Position numbers and translations under genes: made by a program. The notes below the pieces were generated by a model. It was not told the origin of the DNA and searched no databases. It was given only the letters and a program-made list of their open reading frames with translations. Of a DNA stretch of 64,000 nt, positions 56,112 to 64,000 are shown piece after piece (the first letter of the stretch is position 1; the number at the start of each line of letters is the position of its first letter). This DNA comes from an uncultured Lachnospiraceae bacterium (GTDB lineage: Bacteria > Bacillota > Clostridia > Lachnospirales > Lachnospiraceae), in the NCBI GenBank assembly GCA_947594855.1, contig CANQEL010000003.1, positions 103,120 to 167,119 on the forward strand. The letters run 5' to 3'.

Positions 56112-57155
56112 TTATTTTCTCCTGTTAGTATAATAATGATAACATGCACCCTCCGTTGAAACCATACACGCGCCCTGCGGTGATGAAGGCGTACATATAT
56201 TACCATACAGCGCACATTCTGCCGGCGACTTTAGTCCCGATACTACTTCTCCGCAACTGCAGCCCTTATTAAACATTATATCTTCCGTAAGGTCTTTACT
56301 GCCTGCATCAAAATGCGCATATCCGGGTTTTAATATAAGTCCCGAATTCTTTATTATTCCCATGCCTCTCCATGCGGCATCACACGGCATAAAATATTTA
56401 TCTACCATATTTTTTGCGGCATCATTTCCTTTATCTGTAACAGCGCTTTTATACATATTAATTACAATACCTTTTCCACGTGACTTTACAAGCGCATATA
56501 TTGCAGCAAGAAGTTCTTCCCCTGTAAATCCCGCTACGGCAAACGGTACCGAAAGTTTCTTTGCAATAGGAATAAATGCATCGCTTCCTGTAATCACGCT
56601 TACATGCCCCGGAGCTATGAAACCGTCTATACACTTTCCGGCATAATAGACCTGTTCTATTGCCTGCGGCATAGTTTTAAGAGCGGTAAGAAGCCTGATA
56701 TTTTCAATCCCTTTTTCTTCCGCTTCTTTTAGAAGAAGGGCATATACGGGCGTGGTTGTTTCAAATCCCACTGCCGCAAATACATAAGTTATATCCCTGT
56801 TTTTTTCTGCAAGATTTATTATATCAAGCGGCGAATATACCATAACAACATTTCCGCCCTCTGCGCTTATGTCACGAAGTGATTTTTTGCTTCCCCTTAC
56901 TCTTATCATATCACCAAATGTAACTACGCATGTATTTTCCGCAACCGCAAGTTCTATAAGCCTGTCAATATATGCGGAAGCAGTTACGCATACCGGGCAG
57001 CCCGGTCCTGATACAAGCTTTATTTTATCTGATATTATATCTGCAATTCCATTCTCGGATATTGCAGCGGTATGCGTTCCGCATACTTCCATTATCGATA
57101 TATTTTCACCGTTATAATTTTTAAGATAATCTATTATATCTTTTATATCAGTCAT
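56112..57155 (-). CDS. hypD: Hydrogenase maturation protein HypD
   Basis: The scaffold on which the Fe(CN)2CO unit is assembled with HypC and HypE. The 347-aa protein shows MEVCGTHTAAISENGI (CGTH motif), SGPGCPVCVT, AAVGFETTTPVYA, APGHVSVITG and the C-terminal cluster-binding region KGCSCGEVVSGLKSPAECALYG with further Cys residues. Its start overlaps the hypC stop by 8 nt, indicating coupled translation. Confidence 0.97.
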   Translation of the reverse strand: MTDIKDIIDYLKNYNGENISIMEVCGTHTAAISENGIADIISDKIKLVSGPGCPVCVTASAYIDRLIELAVAENTCVVTFGDMIRVRGSKKSLRDISAEGGNVVMVYSPLDIINLAEKNRDITYVFAAVGFETTTPVYALLLKEAEEKGIENIRLLTALKTMPQAIEQVYYAGKCIDGFIAPGHVSVITGSDAFIPIAKKLSVPFAVAGFTGEELLAAIYALVKSRGKGIVINMYKSAVTDKGNDAAKNMVDKYFMPCDAAWRGMGIIKNSGLILKPGYAHFDAGSKDLTEDIMFNKGCSCGEVVSGLKSPAECALYGNICTPSSPQGACMVSTEGACYHYYTNRRK

Positions 57156-57378
57156 TACTCTCTCCCGTAATTTCTTCCAATTCCTTAAAAAGGCTGATCA
57201 TATTATCGGCTTCTTCCTTATCCAGCTTCTGTATAATCATGCCTGCATGAACCAGTACATAATCCCCTGTATTTACTTTGGCAATACCCGTATGCGCATT
57301 TACAATATTACCGTCAAAGCAAACCTTTGCCATACTGCCGTCTATGCTCTTTACTATTCCCGGCAACGCAACACACAT
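57148..57378 (-). CDS. hypC: Hydrogenase maturation chaperone HypC
   Basis: A 76-aa chaperone that carries the iron ligand group from HypD to the large subunit. I chose ATG 57378 (AGGTGG upstream) because the family must begin with Met-Cys (MCVALPGIVKSIDG), the N-terminal Cys being the binding residue. The rest is the small beta-barrel (KVCFDGNIVNAHTGIAKVNTGDYVLVHAGMIIQKL) plus a helix. Confidence 0.95.
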   Translation of the reverse strand: MCVALPGIVKSIDGSMAKVCFDGNIVNAHTGIAKVNTGDYVLVHAGMIIQKLDKEEADNMISLFKELEEITGESND

Positions 57379-57392
57379 AAAATCTACCACCT

Positions 57393-59753
57393 TTACCTGT
57401 CATTTTGTATTCCTGCAGCTATATATGCCTGCCCCAGCGCGATTCCTCCGTCATTTACCGGAACCCTCTCATTAAAGTATACCACAAATCTGTCATTTTT
57501 CATCTTATCAATTATCATTTTCGTAAGAAGACTGTTCATAAACACTCCCCCCGATAATGCAATCTGTATTCTTTCTTTTTTATCTTTGGAATATTCATAC
57601 GAATAATCTGCCACTGCAGAAGCTATAGCCTCATGGAAAGCATATGCCGCCTCTTTCCTGCCCTCTTTAGTATCATATATGCCCTGCATACGCAGTCTCA
57701 AAATCTGTTTTATCAGTCCTGAAGTATCCCATATCCCGTTTTCACATTTTAAGCTGTAGCTTATCTGTCTTTTATCAGAATTTTCATATTCGCACGCCGC
57801 CTTCTCAAGCGCCATTGCACATTCACCTTCATAATTATTGTAGTGCCTTATTCCGATAAGCGCACAGGCAGCATCAAATAACCTTCCCATGCTCGATGAA
57901 TAAGCAAGCCCTATCTTATATTCAAGCACACTTTTTACAAGTGAAAGTTTTTCTTTATTTTCAGGCGCTTCCATATCAAATATCAATTCCGGGTCCTCGC
58001 CTGCATTAATCATATAACACATAAGAGCCATATCTGCATCTTTGGCAATCTCATCACCGCCGCACATTGGAACCGTTTCAAGATGAGCAAGCCTCTCAAA
58101 CGAATGTCCTTTCATAAGGAATACCTCTCCGCCCCATATCGTCTTGTCGCAGCCATAACCTGTACCGTCAAATGCAAACCCGAGTATTTCTCCGGTAAGT
58201 CCGTGCTCTGCTGCAACTGACGCTATATGCGCATGATGATGCTGCACTTCGATAACTTCATCATAATCATATAACATTCCTGCCATATGCGCGCTGTAGT
58301 AACGAGGATGCATATCACATGCAAGTATCTGGGGTTTAAGGTTATATAGCCCTGCTACCCTCTTAATATTACTTTTCCACAACCCTCCTGCATCATAATC
58401 ATCCAAATCTCCGAAATACTGGCTGCATACAGCCTGTGAGTCTTTCAGATAACAAAACGAAGCCTTAAGATCTCCGCCTGATGCGAGGATTGTCTTTTCG
58501 CAGTCACAATTTTCTAAATATAGCGGAAGCGGCACATAGCCCCTTGCTCTCCTTAACACCTGTATGCGTTTGCAGATTACCCTTACTATAGAGTCATCAA
58601 GCGGCGTCATTATCTCCCTGTTATGAAACAGCATGCCTGAGATTATTCCCTTCGCCTTTATGAGCGCCCTCATTTTATCATCTGATATTATAATCGGCTC
58701 CCCGCCAAGATTTCCGCTTGTCATTATAAGCGGCGCACTGCTCTCATTTGTAAGATATATCTGAACCGGGTTTGACGGAAGCATTGCGCCTATATATATG
58801 CTGTCGCCGCATACTTCATCGAATATATCGCTTTCCGGCTTTTTTTTCACAAGTACAATCGGACGCGCCTTACTGTTAAGGCATTTTCCCTCCGTCTCAT
58901 TTACATATGCATATTCCTTTACTTCATCTGCATTTTTAAACATAACTGCAAATGACTTGCTCTGCCTCTTTTTTAATTCTCTGAGTTTTAATATGGCGTT
59001 ATTATCATCAACGCGGCATACAAAATGATATCCGCCTATATCTTTTACCGCAATAATCTCCCCGTTATTAAGCATTTCCTTTGCTTCAAAAAGTGCGTCT
59101 GTTCCGGTTAAATCCGTATCATCATCTTCGGTATTATCTTTTCTAAGCCTGAGCACAGGTCCACATTCATGGCATGCTATCGTCTGCGCATGACACCGCA
59201 CATCCTTAGGATTTCGATATTCGTCATCACATTTTCCGCACATATCAAATATATGCATACTTGTCGTTTCTCTGTCGTAAGGTATGCTTTCTATAATGCT
59301 GTATCTCGGACCACAGTCAGTACAGCTGATAAACGGGTGCAGATACCTTCTGTTATTTTTATCGTACATCTCTTTTTCACACCGTCTGCATGTAGCTATA
59401 TCCGGTGACAGGGCGGGCGTCTGCTCTGAAGTAGCAGGAGCGTCGCTGTCTGATATTACGAATCTGGCTGCGCATGAAGCATCTCTCTTTTTCATTCCTG
59501 TATCGGCTTCATACTCATCATCAGATATCTCATTTACGTCTATTTTAAGTATTCTGGCGCCGTCAGGGGCACTCAAAGTGAGGCGTCGGACATATTCATC
59601 CAACGCCTCTTTATCTCCCGTAATATTAATAATTACAATTCCGTTTCTGTTTCGTACATTGCCCGACAGGTTAAGCTCGTCTGCAAGCCTTAAAGCAAAA
59701 GGCCTGAAACCTACGCCCTGTACAATGCCGCACAGTTTTATGCAGTAATTCAT
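57393..59753 (-). CDS. hypF: Carbamoyltransferase HypF
   Basis: Makes the thiocarbamate on HypE from carbamoyl phosphate, the source of the cyanide ligands. The 786-aa protein has the full set: an acylphosphatase domain (GIVQGVGFRPFALRLADEL), two C-x2-C-x18-C-x2-C type zinc fingers (CRRCEKEMYDKN...CTDCG; CGKCDDEYRN...CHECG), a YrdC-like domain (KKRQSKSFAVMFKN) and the C-terminal Kae1-like domain (VQHHHAHIASVAAEHGL; GFAFDGTGYG). It follows the Ech operon by 26 nt and opens the maturation gene set. hypA and hypB are not in this window. Confidence 0.97.
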   Translation of the reverse strand: MNYCIKLCGIVQGVGFRPFALRLADELNLSGNVRNRNGIVIINITGDKEALDEYVRRLTLSAPDGARILKIDVNEISDDEYEADTGMKKRDASCAARFVISDSDAPATSEQTPALSPDIATCRRCEKEMYDKNNRRYLHPFISCTDCGPRYSIIESIPYDRETTSMHIFDMCGKCDDEYRNPKDVRCHAQTIACHECGPVLRLRKDNTEDDDTDLTGTDALFEAKEMLNNGEIIAVKDIGGYHFVCRVDDNNAILKLRELKKRQSKSFAVMFKNADEVKEYAYVNETEGKCLNSKARPIVLVKKKPESDIFDEVCGDSIYIGAMLPSNPVQIYLTNESSAPLIMTSGNLGGEPIIISDDKMRALIKAKGIISGMLFHNREIMTPLDDSIVRVICKRIQVLRRARGYVPLPLYLENCDCEKTILASGGDLKASFCYLKDSQAVCSQYFGDLDDYDAGGLWKSNIKRVAGLYNLKPQILACDMHPRYYSAHMAGMLYDYDEVIEVQHHHAHIASVAAEHGLTGEILGFAFDGTGYGCDKTIWGGEVFLMKGHSFERLAHLETVPMCGGDEIAKDADMALMCYMINAGEDPELIFDMEAPENKEKLSLVKSVLEYKIGLAYSSSMGRLFDAACALIGIRHYNNYEGECAMALEKAACEYENSDKRQISYSLKCENGIWDTSGLIKQILRLRMQGIYDTKEGRKEAAYAFHEAIASAVADYSYEYSKDKKERIQIALSGGVFMNSLLTKMIIDKMKNDRFVVYFNERVPVNDGGIALGQAYIAAGIQNDR

Positions 59754-59779
59754 ATATATTCCCTTTTATATTATTCCCC

Positions 59780-60343
59780 TTATACGAATGAAATACACTT
59801 CTTAGGACATTTTTCACTGCATACGCCGCAATGTTGGCATGCATCTTCCGTAAGGGTCCACGACTTATTCGGCCTGTCTACCGCAATAGCATCTGCCGGA
59901 CAGTTTTTGGCGCACAATCCGCAGAATACACATGAATCAAGCGCAGCCTTTGGCAGCTTGCCTGATATATCCTCTGCAGGCGCATCGGTTTTCTTTTCTA
60001 CCGGTTTGCCTTTAAACGTATCCTCCACTTTCGTTACATCAGGCTCTGTGTACACATTCTCCATATGAAGGCACTTCTTAGGGCATCCCTCCACACAGTT
60101 TGCACACTGTACGCATCCCATTCTGTCTATCTTCCATGTTCTTTCGTTTCTGTCAACCGTAATAGCTCCCGAAGGGCACTTCCTGCTGCACAGACCACAG
60201 AAAAGGCAATCGTCAATATCTATTGTAACACGTCCACGGTATCTTTCCTTATACTCTTTCTTTACATAAGGATAACCATAGGTTGCAGGTTTGGAAAAAA
60301 GATTCTTAATTGCAAACCTGGAAAATTTCATAATTCCTGACAC
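59780..60343 (-). CDS. echF: Ech hydrogenase ferredoxin subunit with four 4Fe-4S motifs (EchF-like)
   Basis: A 187-aa electron-transfer subunit linking ferredoxin to the Ech catalytic core. Four CxxCxxCxxxCP motifs are present: CLFCGLCSRKCP, CVQCANCVEGCP, CVFCGLCAKNCP and CQHCGVCSEKCP. Residues 1-115 match a standard NuoI/EchF-like protein; after a Lys/Pro-rich linker (about 110-135) a second two-cluster module follows. Canonical EchF has two clusters, so this is an enlarged version. The GTG start at 60343 has GGAGG 9 nt upstream. It is the last ech gene. Confidence 0.9.
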   Translation of the reverse strand: MSGIMKFSRFAIKNLFSKPATYGYPYVKKEYKERYRGRVTIDIDDCLFCGLCSRKCPSGAITVDRNERTWKIDRMGCVQCANCVEGCPKKCLHMENVYTEPDVTKVEDTFKGKPVEKKTDAPAEDISGKLPKAALDSCVFCGLCAKNCPADAIAVDRPNKSWTLTEDACQHCGVCSEKCPKKCISFV

Positions 60344-60356
60344 TTTGTATTCCCTC

Positions 60357-61436
60357 CTATCTCTCTGTACAGCTTACGCATGGGTCTATGGTAAGAATGA
60401 GAATCGGCACGTCTGCATAATCGCATCCCTGAAGAATCTTAACAAGCGGTGTAAGATTCGTAAAGGTAGGGGTACGCACACGGGCACGGTCCAGATTCTT
60501 AGTTCCGTTTGCCTTCACATAATATATTGCTTCCCCACGTGGCTGCTCAACACGCATAAATGCTTCTCCGTCAGGATTACCTTTAACCGCAATGGAAAGC
60601 TCTCCGTCAGGAATCTGTGCAACAGCCTGCCTTATAATATCAAACGACTGGAATAATTCTTTTATTCTCACTTCACAACGTGCGTATGAATCGCAGTCAT
60701 TACTTGTTATAATCTTAAAATCAATATTGCTGTATGCTGCATATCCTGTCTTTCTTGTATCAATCTCAATTCCGCTGGCCCTCATCATAGGTCCTACTGC
60801 TCCTGTTGCAATAGCATCCTCTTTTGTAAGGATTCCAACTTTCCTGAGTCTTGATTCTACAGTATAATCCGTAAGGAATACGTTACAGAGTTTCTTTATT
60901 TCATCTTCCATAGCATCAAATTCTTTAACAAATGATGCCAGCATATCCTTATCCATATCCTTAAGGACTCCGCCTATTTTATTAACTGAGAAAATAACAC
61001 GTCCTCCGGTTGATGCTTCAAACATATCCAGTACCTTTTCCCTCATTCTCCAGCACTGGTAAAATAACGATTCAAATCCAAATGCATCTGCCAGAAGTCC
61101 AAGCCACAAAAGATGGCTGTGGACACGCGACATTTCACACCAGATTGTACGGAGATATTTTGCCCGGTCCGGTATCTCCACATCAAATATCCTTTCAAGC
61201 GCTTCACAGTAACCCATTCCATGCATATAACTGCATATACCGCATATACGTTCAATTACATATAAATAATCGTTGAAATCCCTTTTCTCTATAAGCTTTT
61301 CAAGACCCCTGTGTATATATCCTATTGAAGGTATTGCCTCAATTACTTTTTCGTCTTCAAGCACAAGATCAAGGTGTATCGGCTCCGGAAGTACCGGGTG
61401 CTGCGGTCCAAAAGGAACAACACTTCTCTTACCCAT
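60357..61436 (-). CDS. echE: Ech [NiFe] hydrogenase large subunit (EchE-like)
   Basis: The 359-aa catalytic subunit holding the Ni-Fe site. The N-terminal L1 motif ERICGICSYMHG and the C-terminal L2 motif DPCVSCTER supply the four metal-binding Cys. NuoD-like homology (PFGPQHPVLPEPIHLDL, GYIHRGLEKLIEKRDF) places it in group 4, and the Cys motifs rule out a complex I NuoD. The protein ends directly after CTER, so there is no C-terminal extension to cleave, matching the lack of a maturation protease gene nearby. Confidence 0.95.
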   Translation of the reverse strand: MGKRSVVPFGPQHPVLPEPIHLDLVLEDEKVIEAIPSIGYIHRGLEKLIEKRDFNDYLYVIERICGICSYMHGMGYCEALERIFDVEIPDRAKYLRTIWCEMSRVHSHLLWLGLLADAFGFESLFYQCWRMREKVLDMFEASTGGRVIFSVNKIGGVLKDMDKDMLASFVKEFDAMEDEIKKLCNVFLTDYTVESRLRKVGILTKEDAIATGAVGPMMRASGIEIDTRKTGYAAYSNIDFKIITSNDCDSYARCEVRIKELFQSFDIIRQAVAQIPDGELSIAVKGNPDGEAFMRVEQPRGEAIYYVKANGTKNLDRARVRTPTFTNLTPLVKILQGCDYADVPILILTIDPCVSCTER

Positions 61437-61451
61437 AATCAGTTCTGCCTC

Positions 61452-61793
61452 CTACTTTTTAAATGGTGTTTCCTGCTCTATACGATACAGTTTATTGTTA
61501 TAATCCAGATACATCGAATCAATCTTCACTCCAAACAGCTCTTTCATCTCATTCTCATAAAAAACTGCTGAAGGATATATATCGCCTATACTGGCAATCC
61601 GGGTATCCTCATCAATGACTATTCTATAGTTAATAAATTCGTAGCCCTTTGCAAATGAATATGAAAGCTCATATCCGCCCTGAATACTTACCGCACATAT
61701 CTGTACAAGACGCGCATTATCCCTCTTCATCATAAGGGCATACCTTGATAAATCTCCACTGTCTATGACAGTCAGTTCATATTCTTCCCTCAT
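61452..61793 (-). CDS. echD: Ech hydrogenase NuoC-like subunit (EchD-like)
   Basis: A 113-aa cytosolic subunit of the 30-kDa complex I subunit type, supporting the large subunit. The conserved end region YPSAVFYENEMKELFGVKIDSMYLD corresponds to the NuoC signature (E-R-E-x-x-D-x-x-G region). I chose ATG 61793 (AGAGGTG upstream), which overlaps the stop of the preceding gene; the ORF-track extension runs into it. Shorter than complex I NuoC, as usual for Ech. Confidence 0.88.
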   Translation of the reverse strand: MREEYELTVIDSGDLSRYALMMKRDNARLVQICAVSIQGGYELSYSFAKGYEFINYRIVIDEDTRIASIGDIYPSAVFYENEMKELFGVKIDSMYLDYNNKLYRIEQETPFKK

Positions 61794-61794
61794 A

Positions 61795-62214
61795 CTACAC
61801 CTCTCGTTTCTTTTCCAGTATATCAAGCGCTTTTACAACGCCGTCAATAATTGATTCGGGCCTTGCCGCACATCCCGGTACATATACGTCAACGGGTATC
61901 ACCTTATCGGCACCGCCAAGTATGTTATAGCAATCCTTAAACACACCGCCGTTACATGCGCATATACCTACTGCAACTACTACTTTAGGGTTCGGCATCT
62001 GTGAATATATCTGTTCAACTACCTGTTTATTCTGTGTATTGATTCCTCCCGTAATAAGAAGAATATCCGCATGCTTCGGATCACCTGTATTGATAATTCC
62101 AAATCTTTCAACGTCATACACCGGGGTCAGACATGCCAGAACCTCGATATCGCATCCATTGCAGCTGCTTCCGTCATAATGCAGAAGCCATGGTGATTTT
62201 GATATTTTTGCCAT
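61795..62214 (-). CDS. echC: Ech hydrogenase small subunit (EchC-like, NuoB homologue)
   Basis: A 139-aa subunit carrying the proximal 4Fe-4S cluster next to the Ni-Fe site. The four ligands are visible: Cys18 and Cys21 (GSSCNGCDIEVLA), the Cys in VAVGICACNGGVF, and the Cys in YVPGCAARPE. Length fits the family. GGAGGAG lies upstream of ATG 62214. Confidence 0.94.
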   Translation of the reverse strand: MAKISKSPWLLHYDGSSCNGCDIEVLACLTPVYDVERFGIINTGDPKHADILLITGGINTQNKQVVEQIYSQMPNPKVVVAVGICACNGGVFKDCYNILGGADKVIPVDVYVPGCAARPESIIDGVVKALDILEKKREV

Positions 62215-62229
62215 GATGTCTCCTCCTTG

Positions 62230-63105
62230 TTAAAACAGATACTGAAGAATCAGCAGGTTTACAGTTCCTAATATAAATGATATTGTCCACGCAGATGAAA
62301 GCATAACTTTCCACTTCACACGGGCGCATGTATTATCTATCAGTATCTCAATAAAGTATACAATGAAACATACAAGTACTGCAAGTGGAATACTCCACCA
62401 GTGGCTGTTGATGACAAATAATGCTACCACTCCGAGGAGCATTATATTCTCATACCAGTGTGAAATCTCAAGTATTGCAAACATTCCGCCCGAAAGTTCC
62501 GTGGTAATACCTTTTACCATCTCCTGGTGAGCATGATGTGACGTGCTTATGTCAAATGGAGATTTACGGAATTTAATTGTCAGGATATAAACAAATCCGA
62601 TAAAAATTCCGGGAATATACACTATCGCCGAAACATCCTGCTTTACTATATCATTTATGACAAATGTTCCCGTTGCCTGATAGAATCCTATCGCCGCCAG
62701 AATAACCATAGGTTCATATGCAAGCATCTGCGCAAGCTCCCTCATTGCTCCCATTCTTGAAAATGGAGAATTAGGAAAACTCGCTGCCAGAACAAAGAAC
62801 ATTACCGCCGTAGTCAGTACAAAAAATACAAGCAGTATATCCAGTCCCGCAAAAAAGCACGAGCCTGTAAATATTATAAATGCAAGGAAACAGAACATAT
62901 ACAGATACTGCATACGGCCTATTGAAAGAGTTTCCTTGTTAAGAAGCTTTGCAACATCATAAAACGGCTGCAGTACGGAAGGCCCCTTCCTTCCCTGCAT
63001 CCTCGCAGTAATCTTTCTGTCAAGACCTGCAAGGAAGCCGCCAAGAAACGGTGCAAGTACTATAAAAGCAATAACCCTGATTAAAACAGCTGTATGTATA
63101 TCCAT
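62230..63105 (-). CDS. echB: Ech hydrogenase membrane subunit (EchB-like, NuoH homologue)
   Basis: A 291-aa integral membrane protein with about eight helices. It links the hydrogenase to ion translocation, as NuoH does. Typical motifs: APFLGGFLAGLDRKITARMQGRKGPSVLQPFYDVAKLL near the N-terminus, MRELAQMLAYEPMVILA, and KFRKSPFDISTSHHAHQEMVKGITTELSG in the cytosolic loop, which is the quinone-site region of complex I. The start overlaps the stop of the EchA gene by 1 nt. Confidence 0.93.
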   Translation of the reverse strand: MDIHTAVLIRVIAFIVLAPFLGGFLAGLDRKITARMQGRKGPSVLQPFYDVAKLLNKETLSIGRMQYLYMFCFLAFIIFTGSCFFAGLDILLVFFVLTTAVMFFVLAASFPNSPFSRMGAMRELAQMLAYEPMVILAAIGFYQATGTFVINDIVKQDVSAIVYIPGIFIGFVYILTIKFRKSPFDISTSHHAHQEMVKGITTELSGGMFAILEISHWYENIMLLGVVALFVINSHWWSIPLAVLVCFIVYFIEILIDNTCARVKWKVMLSSAWTISFILGTVNLLILQYLF

Positions 63106-64000
63106 TATAAAGCACCCCCTATTCCGATAACTCCGATTATGATAATTACGGCAGAGGCAATATATATTACTGCTTTTAAGAGTTTTTGTTCATTTACCAT
63201 ATCCGTAAAATACCAGTTGGCAACATTAAGTGTTTTTACACCATCAAATGAATCAACAAACGACTTATTATCACCGGTATTTATACCTGCCATATATTCA
63301 TTACTCTGTGTAACATCCACATTCTTTACAAACATATTTCCTATAACGGGAACTACAACAAGCGCAACCAGCATAAGAAGCAGTATGTACATATCTGATG
63401 CTGAAAGCACCGGCGCCACTACGCTTCCGTATAACTCGTAAAGCATGGGCTGAAGCAGATAATATGCAATAACCGGAAATACAAAGCAGAGTGCAATCAT
63501 CATAAATGCATGCGCTCCTATTGAACACCACTGGTTAGCTGACGTCTTGTTGCGTTCAGGTTCTCCCGGAACCTGTACAAGCACTTTGCAGAGCCACTTG
63601 GTCCAGTAAAACAGCGTCGTTGCGCTTCCGAATGCAATAAACAGTACAAGTACGACATTACCGGCATCAACAAATGCCTTAAGAACCGCCCATTTGGATA
63701 TAAGCATACCAAACGGTGCAAGGAACATTCCTGCTATACCTATGCATAAAACAATTGCCAATGCAGGGAATCTTCTTATAAGTCCCGTCATATCCTCAAT
63801 ATCCCTTGAACCAGTAGAATTCTCTATAGCTCCAACCGTCTGGAAAAGAAGTGACTTGGATACTGCATGGAATATTACCAGCAGCACGCCTGCCCATACT
63901 GTCTGCTCTACACCAACACCGGCACAGGCTGTAATAAGACCTAAGTTCGATATGGTTGAATAGGCAAGTACGCTCTTTCCATCGCTTTGTGTAATCGCAA
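63105..64000 (-). CDS. echA: Ech hydrogenase ion-pumping subunit (EchA-like, NuoL/MrpA homologue), 5' end outside window
   Basis: The frame stays open to the right edge beyond the ORF-track start, so only about the last 298 residues are seen. The segment KSVLAYSTISNLGLI followed by IFHAVSKSLLFQTVGAIE is the conserved NuoL/MrpA core with the Lys and His of the proton channel. Many hydrophobic helices follow (LAIVLCIGIAGMFLAPFGM; KWAVLKAFVDAGNVVLVLFIAFGSATT). It should translocate H+ or Na+ as ferredoxin is oxidised and H2 made, or in reverse. Confidence 0.92.
   Translation of the reverse strand, partial: AITQSDGKSVLAYSTISNLGLITACAGVGVEQTVWAGVLLVIFHAVSKSLLFQTVGAIENSTGSRDIEDMTGLIRRFPALAIVLCIGIAGMFLAPFGMLISKWAVLKAFVDAGNVVLVLFIAFGSATTLFYWTKWLCKVLVQVPGEPERNKTSANQWCSIGAHAFMMIALCFVFPVIAYYLLQPMLYELYGSVVAPVLSASDMYILLLMLVALVVVPVIGNMFVKNVDVTQSNEYMAGINTGDNKSFVDSFDGVKTLNVANWYFTDMVNEQKLLKAVIYIASAVIIIIGVIGIGGAL

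Noticed and set aside
1-64000. CRISPR array, tRNA or rRNA genes
   Set aside because: I found no regularly spaced repeats of CRISPR type and no tRNA or rRNA signature sequences; the only repeats are those listed.

Overview
The window looks like chromosome of an anaerobic, plant-polysaccharide-degrading member of the Lachnospiraceae (Clostridia). The grounds are low GC, strong GGAGG ribosome binding sites with frequent TTG/GTG starts, large secreted Big2/BspA-type surface proteins, GH43 and GH3 glycosidases, YesMN-type regulation, an Ech-type [NiFe] hydrogenase and sporulation-linked relics (YyaC, a CotJC-like fragment). I cannot fix the genus from sequence alone.

Layout. (1) 1-4.8 kb: a very large secreted transglutaminase/LRR surface protein running off the left edge, preceded by a c-di-GMP-I riboswitch, then a 5'-truncated manganese-catalase/CotJC relic. 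(2) 4.8-21.9 kb: an arabinan/arabinose locus, nearly all on the minus strand: two GH43 enzymes, a CBM/LRR surface protein, two sugar-binding lipoproteins, L-arabinose isomerase, a YtfQRT-YjfF-type ABC importer and a YesM/YesN two-component pair, with a divergent AraC regulator. Secreted enzymes cut the polymer, the importer takes up the sugar, and cytosolic GH43 and AraA start catabolism. (3) 21.9-32.3 kb: housekeeping genes: AEC transporter, ClpB, LeuRS, L,D-transpeptidase, P-type Ca2+ ATPase, then a candidate structured RNA. (4) 32.4-40.8 kb: an accessory region. It holds a 1.07 kDa-residue surface protein whose frame is broken by a G9 homopolymer right after the signal peptide, a 1.19 kb IS with a 27-bp target duplication, a type I toxin-antitoxin locus, a truncated radical SAM gene, two GNAT acetyltransferases and a first Rpn/PD-(D/E)XK gene, with two copies of a long hairpin element. 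(5) 40.9-50.7 kb: Tex, GH3, TyrA, a transglutaminase lipoprotein, a second Rpn gene, YefM-YoeB and a deleted Rpn paralogue. (6) 50.7-64 kb: a CvpA/DUF5711/LysM cluster, YyaC, RecR, then HypE-D-C-F and Ech subunits F-E-D-C-B-A (A runs off the right edge).

The most unusual feature is a shared architecture around the Rpn genes: a ~90-145 bp hairpin element about 77 bp upstream of a near-identical TTGCAT-N17-TACAMT promoter, followed by a 160-190 nt leader with a hairpin that can mask the SD or start codon. The same hairpin element also stands in front of the type I antitoxin promoter. Other notable points are the putative phase-variable surface protein, the riboswitch-controlled surface protein and the IS with its unusually long target duplication. 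All functional assignments are from sequence reading only; no database search was possible.
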